Below, piece after piece: positions 22,741 to 34,076 of a DNA stretch of 64,000 bases. The first letter of the stretch is position 1; each line of letters begins with the position of its first letter. Source of the stretch: Branchiostoma floridae (taxonomy: Eukaryota; Chordata; Leptocardii; Amphioxiformes; Branchiostomatidae); contig NC_049981.1 of assembly GCF_000003815.2 (NCBI RefSeq), positions 6,038,970 to 6,102,969 on the forward strand, read 5' to 3'. Made by a program: the position numbers and the translations under genes. The notes beneath the pieces are model-generated. The model was given only the letters and a program-made list of their open reading frames with translations, did not search any database and was not told where the DNA came from.

Positions 22741-24051
22741 ATGAAATCGTACGGGCAGTTAATTCAAATTATCTTTTATTTGTTATTTTTCTGCACGGTG
22801 GGCAACGCCCTGCCAACTGGGTGTTATAGACAAGAGACATCTACGATCACTTGCTTCTCAAGTCCACTTACTGCGTTGCCCAAAGGACTGCCGGCACATA
22901 CAACCAGCCTCTCTGTCTCCGTTAGCAATCTGGGGCATCTTGCGTATTTTCCAGCACTATCAAAACTCGTTTCCCTCAGCTTAAGAGACGACAACATCGA
23001 ATCTATTGAGTGGCTGGAACTGCGCTCTCTACCGGCGTTGAAGTTTTTAGACCTGTCTGGGAACAAACTGACACATGTGAATTTGGGCGTTGTCATTGAA
23101 CATCTTTCAAACCTGAGTTTGGTGGATCTGACTAGTAACAGGCTTGCAACCGTCTCAGAAAAGGACTTGGCGCTTTCCTCCTTAGATAGCTTGCTCATCA
23201 GCGATAACCCTTTAGCCTGTGACTGTGACTTGCTGTGGTTAGTCAAGAAGATAAGCTGTTTGAAAATATGCACGGGGATTTTGGCAGCTTGCTGTCGGGA
23301 GTGTGAGGCGTGCGTTTTTGGCTTTCTTCCGTCTAGTCACGATACTCTGCTGTGTGCGAGCCCAAAGCACATGGAAGGAGTTCCCTTAGCAAGGGCCGAT
23401 GTACGCCTGACATCCTGCTTGACAAAGTGGCCTGACATGACGGCAGTATGGACTCCATCTCTTGTAGTTGATACAGGTTTCACAAGTGCATGGAAAACCC
23501 AATCAGCTACATTGTCACACTTGGCTCTAAGCTCTTTGGAAACGCTGCATGGACAAAACAACATTTCTTCAACGAAATCGACAAAATTCTCACAAACGGA
23601 CAGTACATTAAACCTTAGGACCTTACAAATCGTTACCATCTCTGTCGCCAGTTTTGTGGGATTTCTTTTTATCGTCGTTATAACAGTGAAGAGTATCATG
23701 TCGTTCAGAGCTAGCAGTTTGGATCACGATGCTGCTGCCGCTCATAACAACATCATGATGCATCACATCAGACCTATTGGAAATGTACAGAACAACACCC
23801 TCTTTTCAGTCTGTAACGCTAGTAACCAACAAGGTCTGAATCAGATGGATACAAGCTTTGGCCAAATAATACCACCCATACATAACACAGCATACAACGT
23901 AAACCCAAATGGGGGAATTCTACAACCATGTCAAATAATACCACCCATACAAATCAGAGCTTACGACATAGACCCGAATGGAGGGAGACCGGGCCAAAGT
24001 CAAATGATTCCACCTATAGTGAACTTTTTATATACTAGAACACAGAACTAA
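22741..24051 (+). CDS. LRR receptor E, intact single-exon gene
   Basis: 436 aa. ATG 22,741 starts the signal peptide (MKSYGQLIQIIFYLL...); a second ATG ten codons upstream is less likely. Order: LRRNT (G-C-Y-R-Q-E-T-S-T-I-T-C), four LRRs with L-x-L-x-x-N spacing, LRRCT with C-D-C-D-L-L-W and the cluster C-L-K-I-C-x6-C-C-R-E-C-E-A-C, stalk, membrane helix (V-A-S-F-V-G-F-L-F-I-V-V), and a tail with PPIHNTAYNVNPNGG, a diverged second unit (PPIQIRAYDIDPNGG) and PPIVNFLY. It is the closest paralog of A; ectodomains of C, D and F differ at many LRR surface positions. A candidate 5'-UTR acceptor (TACCTTAG) lies just before the ATG. Likely a surface recognition receptor; no ligand can be inferred. 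Confidence 0.87.
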   Translation: MKSYGQLIQIIFYLLFFCTVGNALPTGCYRQETSTITCFSSPLTALPKGLPAHTTSLSVSVSNLGHLAYFPALSKLVSLSLRDDNIESIEWLELRSLPALKFLDLSGNKLTHVNLGVVIEHLSNLSLVDLTSNRLATVSEKDLALSSLDSLLISDNPLACDCDLLWLVKKISCLKICTGILAACCRECEACVFGFLPSSHDTLLCASPKHMEGVPLARADVRLTSCLTKWPDMTAVWTPSLVVDTGFTSAWKTQSATLSHLALSSLETLHGQNNISSTKSTKFSQTDSTLNLRTLQIVTISVASFVGFLFIVVITVKSIMSFRASSLDHDAAAAHNNIMMHHIRPIGNVQNNTLFSVCNASNQQGLNQMDTSFGQIIPPIHNTAYNVNPNGGILQPCQIIPPIQIRAYDIDPNGGRPGQSQMIPPIVNFLYTRTQN

Positions 24052-24769
24052 GGAAACACTGCGGTGTTGCAATGACCATCTTTCAAACGGCGTCCTTCTA
24101 TTTGTTTTAACTCCACCTAAGGTCGGTCACCATAAGACCATTTAAACCCAATAAAGGAGTTTTCTTCCGTGAAAATGCGAGTAGCCAGACTACTTCCAGG
24201 ACCATACCAGGGCTATACAAAGAGAATTATATTGAATTGACTTTAAAAGTAACGAATCAAATAACACGGTTTAATATTTCTTACGCTGAGTTGAAATATA
24301 CTCCAGAGGATGGAAAGGTCACACTGGAAAAACCATATCTAATGAACCTCATCTGTGATTTCCCGATTCATGTTGATGTTGATAATGATGTTGGAATTTT
24401 AATCGTAAGTAATTAAATTCAATTTGTTGTCAAAAGTAGAATTTCGGTTTGTAAAATTCAGGCAACTTATTCGTATCTTATTTACATGAATAGCAACATT
24501 TAGCTAACCTTGCAACGTAACAACAGACTTTGATGTCGAGAAGTTTATCATTTCGAAGAAGTATGATACCTGTAACTAAATATTAGGTATTTTTCTGTCT
24601 AATGTCTAAAATGTCTGAATTGTAATAATTAAGAGTGTAGAAACAATCTGTATGTATTCGTTATTCTTGAGATAGCTTGCGTCACGTTTGGAGAAAATAT
24701 ACATAATTTTGAATCGCTTCATATGGAATTGCATTGTAACGTATAGAAAAATGGAAAACTATGTTATAT

Positions 24770-24870
24770 ATGGAAATATAAACATTTATATACTGGAACC
24801 CCAAACTAAGGTGCGGTGTAGCAACGGTCATGCCTTAAACGACGCTAGTCTCGAACGAATTCAAATGTGA
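24770..24870 (+). pseudogene. Relic of an LRR gene 3' end (after gene E)
   Basis: Same relic as at 1,545-1,640: the last tail codons and 3' flank of a B/C-type gene (L-Y-T-G-T-P-N, stop, GTGCGGTGTAGCAACGGTC) with nothing of the gene upstream. The surrounding 24,052-25,434 is the duplicated 3' flank also found after A and, in part, after C. Confidence 0.7.
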
Positions 24871-25434
24871 AACATGTAATTGCTTACATACATTATCCAC
24901 ATGTGCCAAAATTTATTTTGATGTGAATATTATCTAAAAAGGTACAGTAGGGAATTTCTGATCAGACAATGTGACAACATTCTGATGATTACATAAGTTA
25001 AGTCTTGCACATTAATTTTGATACAAGTAAGTTTAGAAATGTAATTTTCGGCTTTAGATGCATTTTAAGTTATTTGTTAATTCTGTACAAGGATATTTTA
25101 ATATCAATGCCATGATTAGAATTGATTAATTGATGTATAGATTAAGAAAGCATCACTTACTTTCATTTTCTTATCGTTTTCAAGATTAATTGTGTTTAGA
25201 AAAAGAAACGCACTTTTTTGCCTGGACTATGTATGAAATTGCATCAAAATGTACAATTAAATATAAGAAACGTAGTATATATGAAAACACAAGCATTTCA
25301 TGTATACAAGACTATATGAAATGCCGTGTATTGGTGTGAGATCATATGGTTGTCTAGCAGGGCTATTGTGATACAATTAGGTTGGTAGCAGAAGAAATGG
25401 AAGATGCAATTTGCTGTCCACGTTTTAACAACTT

Positions 25435-25560
25435 ACATTAGTCAGTTGTCCTACTTTACGTGCTCTATGTGTTAAATGAGAACAACTACAGTTAGGAGCA
25501 AAAGAAATTAGTCTCGATGTAAATGTGTCCTACTTTTGTATAGATTTTTATGTTTATATT
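25435..25560 (+). promoter_or_regulatory. Conserved upstream block, copy 4 (before gene F)
   Basis: Core ATTAGTCTCGATGTAAATG, about 745 bases before gene F, the same distance as in D. The region from here to the F start codon is collinear with D's flank, including the GTACTC cassette near 26,078 and an acceptor-like CAGTGTACTAG ending at 26,239. Confidence 0.4.
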
Positions 25561-26259
25561 GTGTACCCACTTTACAAAGGTTTCATGCTTCAAATTATAA
25601 TTACACACTATTTTGATCAAGAAGTCATCAGTCTTACATGGCAGGAATGTTGATTAAATTCTCTATTCAGATATTAGAATGGCTAAATTTTTACATCTTT
25701 GTCTCTATTAGCAGCTCCCTTTTTCGGTATTGCGTAACGTCTAAACAATACAAGGATACCCCGAGAAAATATCATGGCCATTCAAAAAAATATTTAAAAA
25801 AAAACGCAATTGCCTCCACATATGGACATTTATATAACGTTCCTTGTTGTTATACAACCAGTAAAAGACACGTAGGCATGCGTCCTGTAGCGATCAGTGT
25901 GCTATACTTTGCTATCTGAGGATTGAAGATAGTACATTTTTTATCGCAAAGAGACAACAACATTGACGATCAACGAGGCAACGGATTTCTTGATCAATCT
26001 TGAGCTGTGGCTTCCTTCCATCATGGGTTCTCTGGCTTTAAGTCGAATACGGAAGGGCGTCACTACCCAAACATAGGTACTCATTTTCACCCGAGTAGAG
26101 TAGTGTGATATGTGTGAACTGTCTTTCAAAGGTGTATAACGTCGTTGCCTTCTACTGATTCAATCTCTAACGATCAATTTCTAACTCTACAACCAAAAAT
26201 ATAAAACTACCTTGTCATCCCACGTTGTCAGTGTACTAGGTTAACATTTCCGTACACAA

Positions 26260-27153
26260 ATGAAAGCGTATTGGCTGTTCATTCGAATCATTCTTTGTTG
26301 GTTGTTTGTTTGCACGAGGGGCAACACTCTGCCAACTGGCTGTACTAGTCCAGGGACATCTACCATAAGTTGCTACTCAGGGCAATTTACTGCGTTGCCA
26401 AAAGGACTACCTGCAAATACTACCCGCCTGTATGTCTCATTCAGCAATCTGAGGCATCTTGCATATTTTCCACCACTACAAAAACTCGTTTCCCTCAGGT
26501 TGAGATACAACAACATCGAATCGATTGAGTGGCTGGAACTCCGCTTTTTACCGGCGTTGGAGTACCTACAACTGTCCAGGAACAAACTGACACACGTGAA
26601 TTTGGACGTCGTCGTTGAACATCTTCCAAACCTGAGTTTGGTGGATCTGACGAGTAACAGACTTGCAACCGTGTCGGAAAAAGAGTTAGCACTACCCTTC
26701 TTGGATAGAGTGCGAATCGGCGATAACCCTTTAAACTGTGACTGTGACTTGCTGTGGTTAATTCAGAAGACTAGTTGTTTGAAAGAATGCATGGGAGCAT
26801 TTGCAGCTTGCTGTCCTAAGTGTGAGGCATGCGTTCTACGTGATGTTTCGTTTGGGTACGATACTCTGCTGTGTGCGAGCCCACAGCACATGAAAGGAGT
26901 GCCCTTAGCGAGTGCTGGTATCCACTTGACATCCTGTTTGACAAAACGGTCTGACACGACAATAATATGGACTCAAGCTACTGTACAGACTAAGGCGTCA
27001 ACTGATCTGTCGTTTTCTGTTGGTTATACAATGGATCAAGAAAAAGTATCACTGTCTAAATATGGTACAGATGACACAACTACGAACGCTCGCGATCGGA
27101 TCTCGCCTCTTCAGAAAGGCTGCATGAACAAAATACAGTGGAAACTGGTGTAG
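26260..27153 (+). pseudogene. LRR gene F, ectodomain only (secreted form or pseudogene)
   Basis: 297 codons: signal peptide MKAYWLFIRIILCWLF, LRRNT (G-C-T-S-P-G-T-S), four LRRs, complete LRRCT (C-D-C-D-L-L-W, C-L-K-E-C, C-C-P-K-C-E-A-C) and a stalk. In the stalk a small indel near 27,090 moves the frame: another frame still spells the family stalk (S-E-R-L-H-E-Q-N-T-V-E). The real frame ends K-I-Q-W-K-L-V-stop. No membrane helix or tail exists downstream, so the loss is a deletion. The ectodomain is undamaged, so a secreted LRR protein is possible; a dying receptor gene is the alternative. Confidence 0.65.
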
Positions 27154-27309
27154 TTTTTCATACTATTTTTTAAAACAAAATGATTTTGCCTCCAACAGCG
27201 CCATTCCGACCCACACCCTTACCCATTGAGGTCAGAAACCACACAACATTGCATCGTTAAAGGAGTTTCCTAACGTAAATTAGTGACGGATTTTGTATGA
27301 AAGAGGTGT

Positions 27310-27640
27310 TTGCCTTAGATGCATTTTTAGAGAAGCATTGTTCACGAATATTAGAAGTAAAGCACATATCTCTCTTACCGTTGCACAAAACTATATTTTC
27401 CATATATTGCTATCATGTTCATCTCATATATCCTTCTACGTTTGTCAATTTATTTATACATTATCCAAATGCGAGATGTAGGTCACTTATGCATAACTGT
27501 GCTGTTGTCGATAATATTTTGTTGTTCTGTATGTAGCCTCGTACACATGTCTATAAAGCTAGTAGTTTCTTATTGGTTGCCGGCATACATTGTACCTTGT
27601 GCTATTGTCGAGCAATAAAATTCATTCATTTATTCATTGT
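27310..27640 (+). mobile_element. Probable non-LTR retroelement 3' tail (after F)
   Basis: Paralogous to 19,880-20,215 and ending AATAAAATTCATTCATTTAT. See that entry for the argument. The following 27,641-28,990 is intergenic with a C-run at about 28,425 and a stretch (28,310-28,440) that resembles 35,820-35,935 (GTTGGCGCAG after a ...ATACAACGTCAAA-type run), probably a dispersed repeat. No gene is seen. Confidence 0.4.
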
Positions 27641-28994
27641 CTTAATTGGAATTCATGACTTGGTGTATAGATTATGAAAGCTAGCCTCGTTGAGTACGAC
27701 ATTGCGTTAAAATATACAGTTAACTATAAGGAACGTATATCTTAACATGATTGCATGACATGTACACATAGTATGAGTGTGTATTTGTCTTGCAGTGCAT
27801 TGATGATATCACTGTTCATTTAGGCTGGTACGTAGCAGTAACACTAGAGAATGAAGGATTGATAGGACGCATTGATTGTGTTTGAACAATTCACATTTCT
27901 TGGCTACTATCATACTCCATAAGAGGGACACTTCACTATTTTCAATCATAAATTTTAGCAGTTCTTTAAAGAGAAAAAAACATTCCAATGTTTACGTTAA
28001 GCCATATAAAAAGAGGAGGTTGAAAATGTTTGCAAATCAATTTTTTTGCAATAACGGATCCCAGACAACAATTACTAAAATAGAATTAGTTCTCGGCAAT
28101 TACCAAAGTAATATGCGTTCCCCGCAATTATTAAATTAACAGCCGTATCCCCAGACAATATCATTTCATTCGTTCTGACGTAGCTTATATACACATGCAT
28201 ACATAAAGGCACGTGTCATAAAGGAACGAGGCGATAAAAAAGGGGTCAGGTAGTCTGAGATAAGTTGTTTTTTGCCTTTTTTCTAATGACTAATCAATCC
28301 TATCCTGTACAATGCTGCCGACAATATTTTTTAAGAAAAGGCGCCAAATTTTGTTGTTCTGGTACATGCCGTTTAGGAGCTATACAACGTCAAAGTTGGC
28401 GCAGACACTTTTAGCAAACCGCCCCCCCCCCCCCCTTCCCCACCCCCAGTCTGGATAGGGTTGAGAAAGCATTTAAAATCAGCACTTTACCTACTTCAGC
28501 AAATTGAACGTTTATAGATAATAAGCAGTAAACAAGGTTTTTGCACGTCATTTAAAAATCGTTAAAATTGTAACAAGATACCTGATTAGAAAGTATATTG
28601 TTTGATATAGCATGTTTTGCTGTCTTTTTAAATCTCACGTATCGGATTTCTTTGCCATCACAACTTTACTTTTACGCTTTTACGCTAACTTTTGAAAGTG
28701 TTGGCGCGTTTACATTGAAGCGTATGTTTCCTCGGCCGACCTTTTGTTGAGTGAGGCCCGGTTGGTACTTATGAATAACACTGAATACGAGAAGAAATAT
28801 TACAAAGTCGTCTTGCAACTTTAACAAAACATTAATAACCACAAATAAACAAAACGTTAAAGTGAATAAACAGAAATTTTCTAGAAAGGTAATTTATATC
28901 AAATATTGGTAACTTTATGATATGTATGTTGTTTGTTGTTTGTTTATACAATGTATGTTGTTTCAAATTAGTCGCAACGAAATTTAAATATGGA

Positions 28995-29145
28995 TTATGT
29001 TAGTGCTCACACTCGTGTCCACATGTGACCTACTTTTGCAATGATCACTCGTCGCTGTTCCACGTGTTAATTAACTGGAACTTTAGTTAGGACAAAATTA
29101 AATTAGTCTCGATGTAAATGCGTCCTACTTTTGTGAAGAGTCATC
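28995..29145 (+). promoter_or_regulatory. Conserved upstream block, copy 5 (before gene G)
   Basis: Matches the other blocks (TTAGTTAGGACAAAATTAAA, then ATTAGTCTCGATGTAAATGC, then GTCCTACTTTTGTG) although gene G's protein is far diverged from A-F. It lies about 1.1 kb before the G start codon. A partial echo (AAAATTAGTCTGCAATACC, GTGTCCTATTTTTG) occurs at about 29,757-29,800. Confidence 0.45.
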
Positions 29146-29394
29146 GTTTATCAAGTATCCACGTGTAATATTTTTACAAGAAGTCACACATCTTAGATTG
29201 CAGTCTTTTCTTTTACTTCCGGCGTGTTGTTTTCGATACGTAGTTTTGCTTCTGTAGATACCAGTTTTATGATATTGTGAGAGGTAGTTTGATGGTATGT
29301 GATAAATGTCCATGTTTTAGTGGCTGCATTTTTTAGAACGTGTTGATTCCTATTTGGAGACCTAAAGATGAGATTAAAGTGGTGAGTTCATTTT

Positions 29395-29615
29395 TTTCTA
29401 TTCGCCTTTGGACAGACGGGGACAGTGTGGCACTGTACCCAAGTTTTGTAACTTATATTAACAGTGCCACATACAGGGTACAGACAGAACGAACCTTTAA
29501 AAGTGCATTTCTCAAGGGCACAACGTCGGAGGCACGACGGGGATCGAACTCAGGAGCTCTAGATTCCGAGCCGAACGCTCTACTAGTTACGGCATACACG
29601 ACGTCACTGTGTGTT
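29395..29615 (-). mobile_element. tRNA-derived SINE-like repeat
   Basis: On the minus strand there is an A-box-like TAGTAGAGCGTTCGGC and, about 35 bases on, a B-box GAGTTCGATCCC in tRNA spacing, with no intact cloverleaf and no CCA end. A further 150 bases of tail follow. The internal promoter layout identifies a tRNA-derived SINE and not a functional tRNA. Confidence 0.6.
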
Positions 29616-30243
29616 CATTCCATTAATTATTTTAAATACAAACTCTTCTTACAACAAAAGGTTAATAGTATCCATACATATTGGACAATATTTCTCAGAC
29701 ATAATTCCAAATAAAGTAGTTTGTGACACATATCAAACTATAGGATACTCACACAAAAATTAGTCTGCAATACCTGCAATACGTGTCCTATTTTTGTACA
29801 CTGTTATTGCATATGCAAGACTCAAACTTTTGTACCAAAAGCCACGAGTTGCTGTATTACGTTACAAGAATGCAATCTTCTATTATTAGAATATGTTGTG
29901 TTCATTATGCATATCATTTGACGCCTTTCTCTTATCATTTCACGTCAAAGCAATTCCTTCCAAGGGTCCTGTTTTTTGGTAAGAGGTGCATTTATTTCCG
30001 TGTAAAAAGTTGACATTCAAGCTTTACGAAAAGTGAACTCCCTTTGAGGAAGAAGACTCCCAGCGAGCAAGAGCTACCTCTGTCTTCTCAAGTATCAACA
30101 AGTTGGCTTTCTCAATTGCAGCAGCGCTGAAGAACCGGAAAAACCAAAGGTCTGTAATTTTAGGAAGCATTGTCTTGATAAGGATACCTGAGAATTTGCC
30201 CTGTTACATCATCAATATCTTACATACTAGTATACCTGCCACC

Positions 30244-31480
30244 ATGATTTGCAAACGTCGTCGAAACCGGGGTAAACCAAGACGAAAGAGCAAGTTCTTC
30301 TTCATACCTATCATCCTACTCTGCGTTATGCCTTGTATTGGGAACCAGATCAGTGGCTGCAAAAATGCAGAGACAAGAAACAGGAAGCCGGTGGTCGTTT
30401 GTACGTTTAAACGACTTAACTTAAGCCATTTTCCTGTGGGGCTACCAGCAAACGTATCTCGATTACATGTCTCCTTCAACGACTTAAGTCACCTCACACG
30501 TATTCCGTCTCTTTCTAATTTGGCCCATCTGGATGTCAGATTCAATCATATTAAAACGATCTCCTGGATGTCACTCAAAAATTTACCATCCTTATCCCAT
30601 CTCTACTTGTCCTTCAACAGAATAACAAACGTGAACTTGGGTGACGTCATGAAATACCTCACTAAACTGCAGTTCGTAGGTCTCTCAAACAACATGATCG
30701 CATCTGTATCTGTAAACGAGTTAGGACTTTCTAATATATTGATGCAGATAGATATTAACCAGAACCCGTTTCATTGTGATTGCGCGATGCTGTGGCTGAT
30801 CAACAAGACCAAATGTTTACAAAGGTGTACGGCTGCGTTTTCGTCTTGCTGCTCTCAATGTGATGCTTGTTTTCTGGTGCCTTGGCTTAGCCTGACGCGT
30901 CTTGCGTGTGAAAGTCCGGGATCCCATAGACACAAGGGGACTCCCTTTATCACAATTAGATCTAACTCAGAAGACGTGTGAAGACAACACTACCACAGTA
31001 AATGCACAAACGAAATCTCTTCCTGTGACAATTGCAACTTTTTCTTTTGATTATGAACGGACCTACGCAACCAAAATTACCAATTTGTTTCGAGTTCAAG
31101 GTAAGGATGAAGGCATAACTCTTCCCGGAACTAAGGCAGGAAAAAACATATACCAAAATACTACGATCGTGTTAACGGCAAAGAAAGGAACAAAAGTTAA
31201 AATTGCTTTACACATGTTAACTTTCACGTCAGTAGGTTTGATGGTGCTGCCTTTTATGTACGTCTGTGCGAAAACATTAATAAAGACACTCCAGTCTCGA
31301 ATCTCTGACGAAAAAGGCAATTCTACGGTTTCCTATGACACCAGACTGCACCATGTTTCTCTCTCCTCCTCCAACACCACACACTATGCCGCCAGCGACG
31401 CAGGGATACAGCAACTACCTATTACCGGCGATGATCTTAACTCTACCGGGGCTTCAGACCCGGGCTCCTCGGTGCTGTAA
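30244..31480 (+). pseudogene. LRR receptor G, one frame break in LRRCT
   Basis: ATG 30,244 has an excellent context (GCCACCATGA). A basic start (MICKRRRNRGKPRRK) precedes the signal helix, then LRRNT, four LRRs and the LRRCT cluster (C-L-Q-R-C, C-C-S-Q-C-D-A-C). At the GGGG run 30,936-30,939 the frame is one base out: the upstream frame stops at 30,981, while the downstream frame continues K-G-L-P-L-S-Q as in paralogs, then a stalk, a membrane helix (L-T-F-T-S-V-G-L-M-V-L-P-F-M-Y-V) and a tail ending G-S-S-V-L at 31,480. This single homopolymer lesion is the only break, so a sequencing error or a polymorphism is as likely as a true pseudogene. The tail lacks the exact PPIxNTAY motif. Confidence 0.7.
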
Positions 31481-33345
31481 GCGTCTAGCCCCGCCTGGTC
31501 AGCTGTGCTCATGCCGGTAATTTTGCCTGCATGAATTCTATTGCAATTTACAATAGAGCCTTTCAGGAAGTGAGGCAAACATTCCTTTACGTGTGAAGAA
31601 ACTCGCTCTTGTAGCTCCTGTAGTCTGAATTCTCAGTGATCAAGGCACCACAACGCGCAGGAACAGTGATTGACACTTATGTAATTAATGTATCTGTAGT
31701 ATACATTTCTTGAGACAAAGTTTGTAAACAGATGCAGACAGTTTGAAAGCAACAGAAACAAAAATACGTTTCTGCATTAATGAAGAACTTATCACCTCTT
31801 GTCAAAATCTATGAAGGTGGCATTGTACAAAAGTGACTAACAAAATATTTTTATGGATCCTGTAATGACACTAAACACGTAGCCAGTGGATTATGTACAA
31901 TGTTTTTGTTTATTTATTAGGAATGGTGCAAGTCATTATATTTAGTTAGCATATAGGCAGCTTTCACTGGAAACAAATCAACAAATTTACAAACTGAAAA
32001 GTACGAATCCTACATGTACAATGATTCAGTAGCATGCAGGCCATTACAGAACTATACATGCGATGATTTGAACATACTAAGAGACAATAAAAATTGCGTT
32101 GTACATACTGCCTTATTAACTTTTATTTTGAATGTAATGTTAACGTATTAGACATGTGTAAGGTAGATTGTTTGTGCAGTTCATTAGCTTTAAGTTAGTA
32201 ATTAGCTTATTTATCTAAATACTGTAAATGTATTTAAGTTCGCGGAGATGCGACAGAACGGACTTTTTGCGGTGGTTCGCGGTAACAACATAGACTGCAA
32301 ACTAATACCAAAACAGAAAAAAGTTCGCGGTGGTTTGAAGTTCGCGGTGAAGTGGTCACCGCGAAAACCACGAACATTAATCTACCGCGAACGTTTCTGC
32401 ATTTACAGTAGTTGATTATTTACTTCAGTAAAGGACATATATCTATACACCCTAGATTTACCGAAGTTCTCTGTCAAGAGCTTTTAGAAGCATTAAAAAT
32501 TCTTCGAATTTATTTACAATATACGTTAGCCTACTTATTCAAATAGTTGAGATTTACTTCTGTAAATGACATATATGTATATACCCTAGATTTACTCAAG
32601 TTCTCTGTAAAGATCTAGAACATTTAGATAATTAATATATATATATATTAATAATAATTAATAATTCTTTTAGAACTTTTACAATATACTAACTTACGAA
32701 CGAGGCGGTAGCCTTGCCTGTGTTGTTGAATAAAAAAGAAGCACAAATGAATAAAATGTTTTAAGTCTGTAACTGCAAAATTATATAATGAAAACTTAGC
32801 TTTGTGCTTATTTCTATAAAATGAACTATGATGTTTGAGTACGTGGTTACTTTGTCGTTGATACTAGTATGAAATGTTGAAAATGTGCAAAATATTCGAA
32901 CTGAAGAATAAATCTAAATAATATTTATTCTGATAATAAAAATTGTGACTCAAAACACGTGTTATATTGCACACCTTTGTAAGTACGTGGTTGAAGTGAA
33001 TGCCCTTGTGTTCATTTGTACTGGTCATGATTATTAAATGTTCGTCCCAGTTTCACTCAAAGCACGTGTTTCATTGTGTTGCATGATTAATTTCCACGTG
33101 CTGAAAAAATACAAATGATTGTTGATTTTTTTTCAAATCTAGAACGAAATTTGTGCCATTATGCTTCTGCCATACTTTATAGACTAGCCTAGAGGAGGTT
33201 TTGTACCATTCCATTAGAGCACTCGAGCAAACTGCATGAAAGGGTAAAATGAAAATGTATTTGTTAATGTATAATCATTACTTTATGGCAACAGCCAAAA
33301 GAGCCCCCCCCCCCAAGGTATCACAAAAAAGACCAGTCTAGATTG
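31481..33345. other. Intergenic between G and H, A+T-rich
   Basis: Contains the MITE at 32,220-32,410 and two diverged direct copies of a 90-base segment (32,425-32,520 and 32,545-32,640, ATATACCCTAGATTTAC...). No coding region is supported. G and H converge on this stretch, so both 3' UTRs may extend into it. Confidence 0.4.
32220..32410. mobile_element. MITE-like element, TACTGTAAATG family, copy 1
   Basis: The ends are inverted: TACTGTAAATGTATTTAAG at the left and ...TCTGCATTTACAGTA at the right, with GTTCGCGG/CCGCGAAC blocks inside. A second copy lies at 53,832-54,035. The two copies share ends and interior plan, which confirms a mobile family. Confidence 0.75.
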
Positions 33346-33825
33346 AGTTAATAACATGTAATAAATAGGAGTACCTTATACTTTACGTAATACTACTGAA
33401 TACTGAACCAGAAAGTGTGTAGAGACACACTATCATTGTCTGTTTTAACATCATGTAATGAATAGGAGTACCTTATACTTTACGTAATACTACTGAATCG
33501 GAAAGTGTGTAGAGACACACTATCATTGTCTGTTTTAACATCATGTAATAAATAGGAGTACCTTATACTTAACGACATCATCATCATCATGTAATAAATA
33601 GGAGTACCTTATACTTAACGTAATACTACTGAATCCGAAAGTGTGTAGAGACACACTATCATTGTCTGTTTTAACATCATGTAATAAATAGGAGTACCTT
33701 ATACTTTACGTAATACTACGAATCAAAAAGTATGTAGAGACACACTATCATTGTCTGTCTTAACATCATGTAATGAATAGGATTACCTTATACTTTACGT
33801 AATACTACTGAATCAGAAAGTTAAA
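33346..33825. repeat. Tandem repeat, about 90-bp unit, about six copies
   Basis: The unit contains AATAGGAGTACCTTATACTT, ACGTAATACTACTGAATC and a small hairpin GTGTGTAGAGACACAC, then CATTGTCTGTTTTAACATCA. Copies start at about 33,367, 33,467, 33,557, 33,599, 33,692 and 33,779; the copy at 33,557 is shortened and runs into CATCATCATCAT. It is non-coding and lies downstream of the gene H stop codon. Confidence 0.8.
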
Positions 33826-34076
33826 GTAAATGCATTACTATGAAATTGAATCTCGTACAAGAGAGAGTGTCGATAATGTGACGATATATGCACAACATCA
33901 AGTTCAAGATATATTGACCTCTGCAAATAATAGATTCACCTGTTCCATTGTTTTTAGTTCTAGATACACCCTAAATGATTAACTGAGTGTAGCATGTTCT
34001 AATAGTATGTTAACACGAGACTGACTAAAGTAACCAACTGTTCTTTACATACCGATCATTTCTTTAAAAAGAATCC

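Noticed and set aside
22824-23273. Antisense frames across the LRR genes (also 14,669-15,178, 4,283-4,600, 26,373-26,692)
   Set aside because: They follow from LRR codon bias on the sense strand and appear at the same place in every paralog.
29530-29600. Possible tRNA gene
   Set aside because: A-box and B-box spacing is present but no acceptor stem pairs and the repeat continues into a SINE tail; similar sequences recur at 40,000 and 51,850.
33346-33825. CRISPR-like direct repeat array
   Set aside because: The 90-base units are contiguous with no unique spacers, and the genome is eukaryotic; it is an ordinary tandem repeat.
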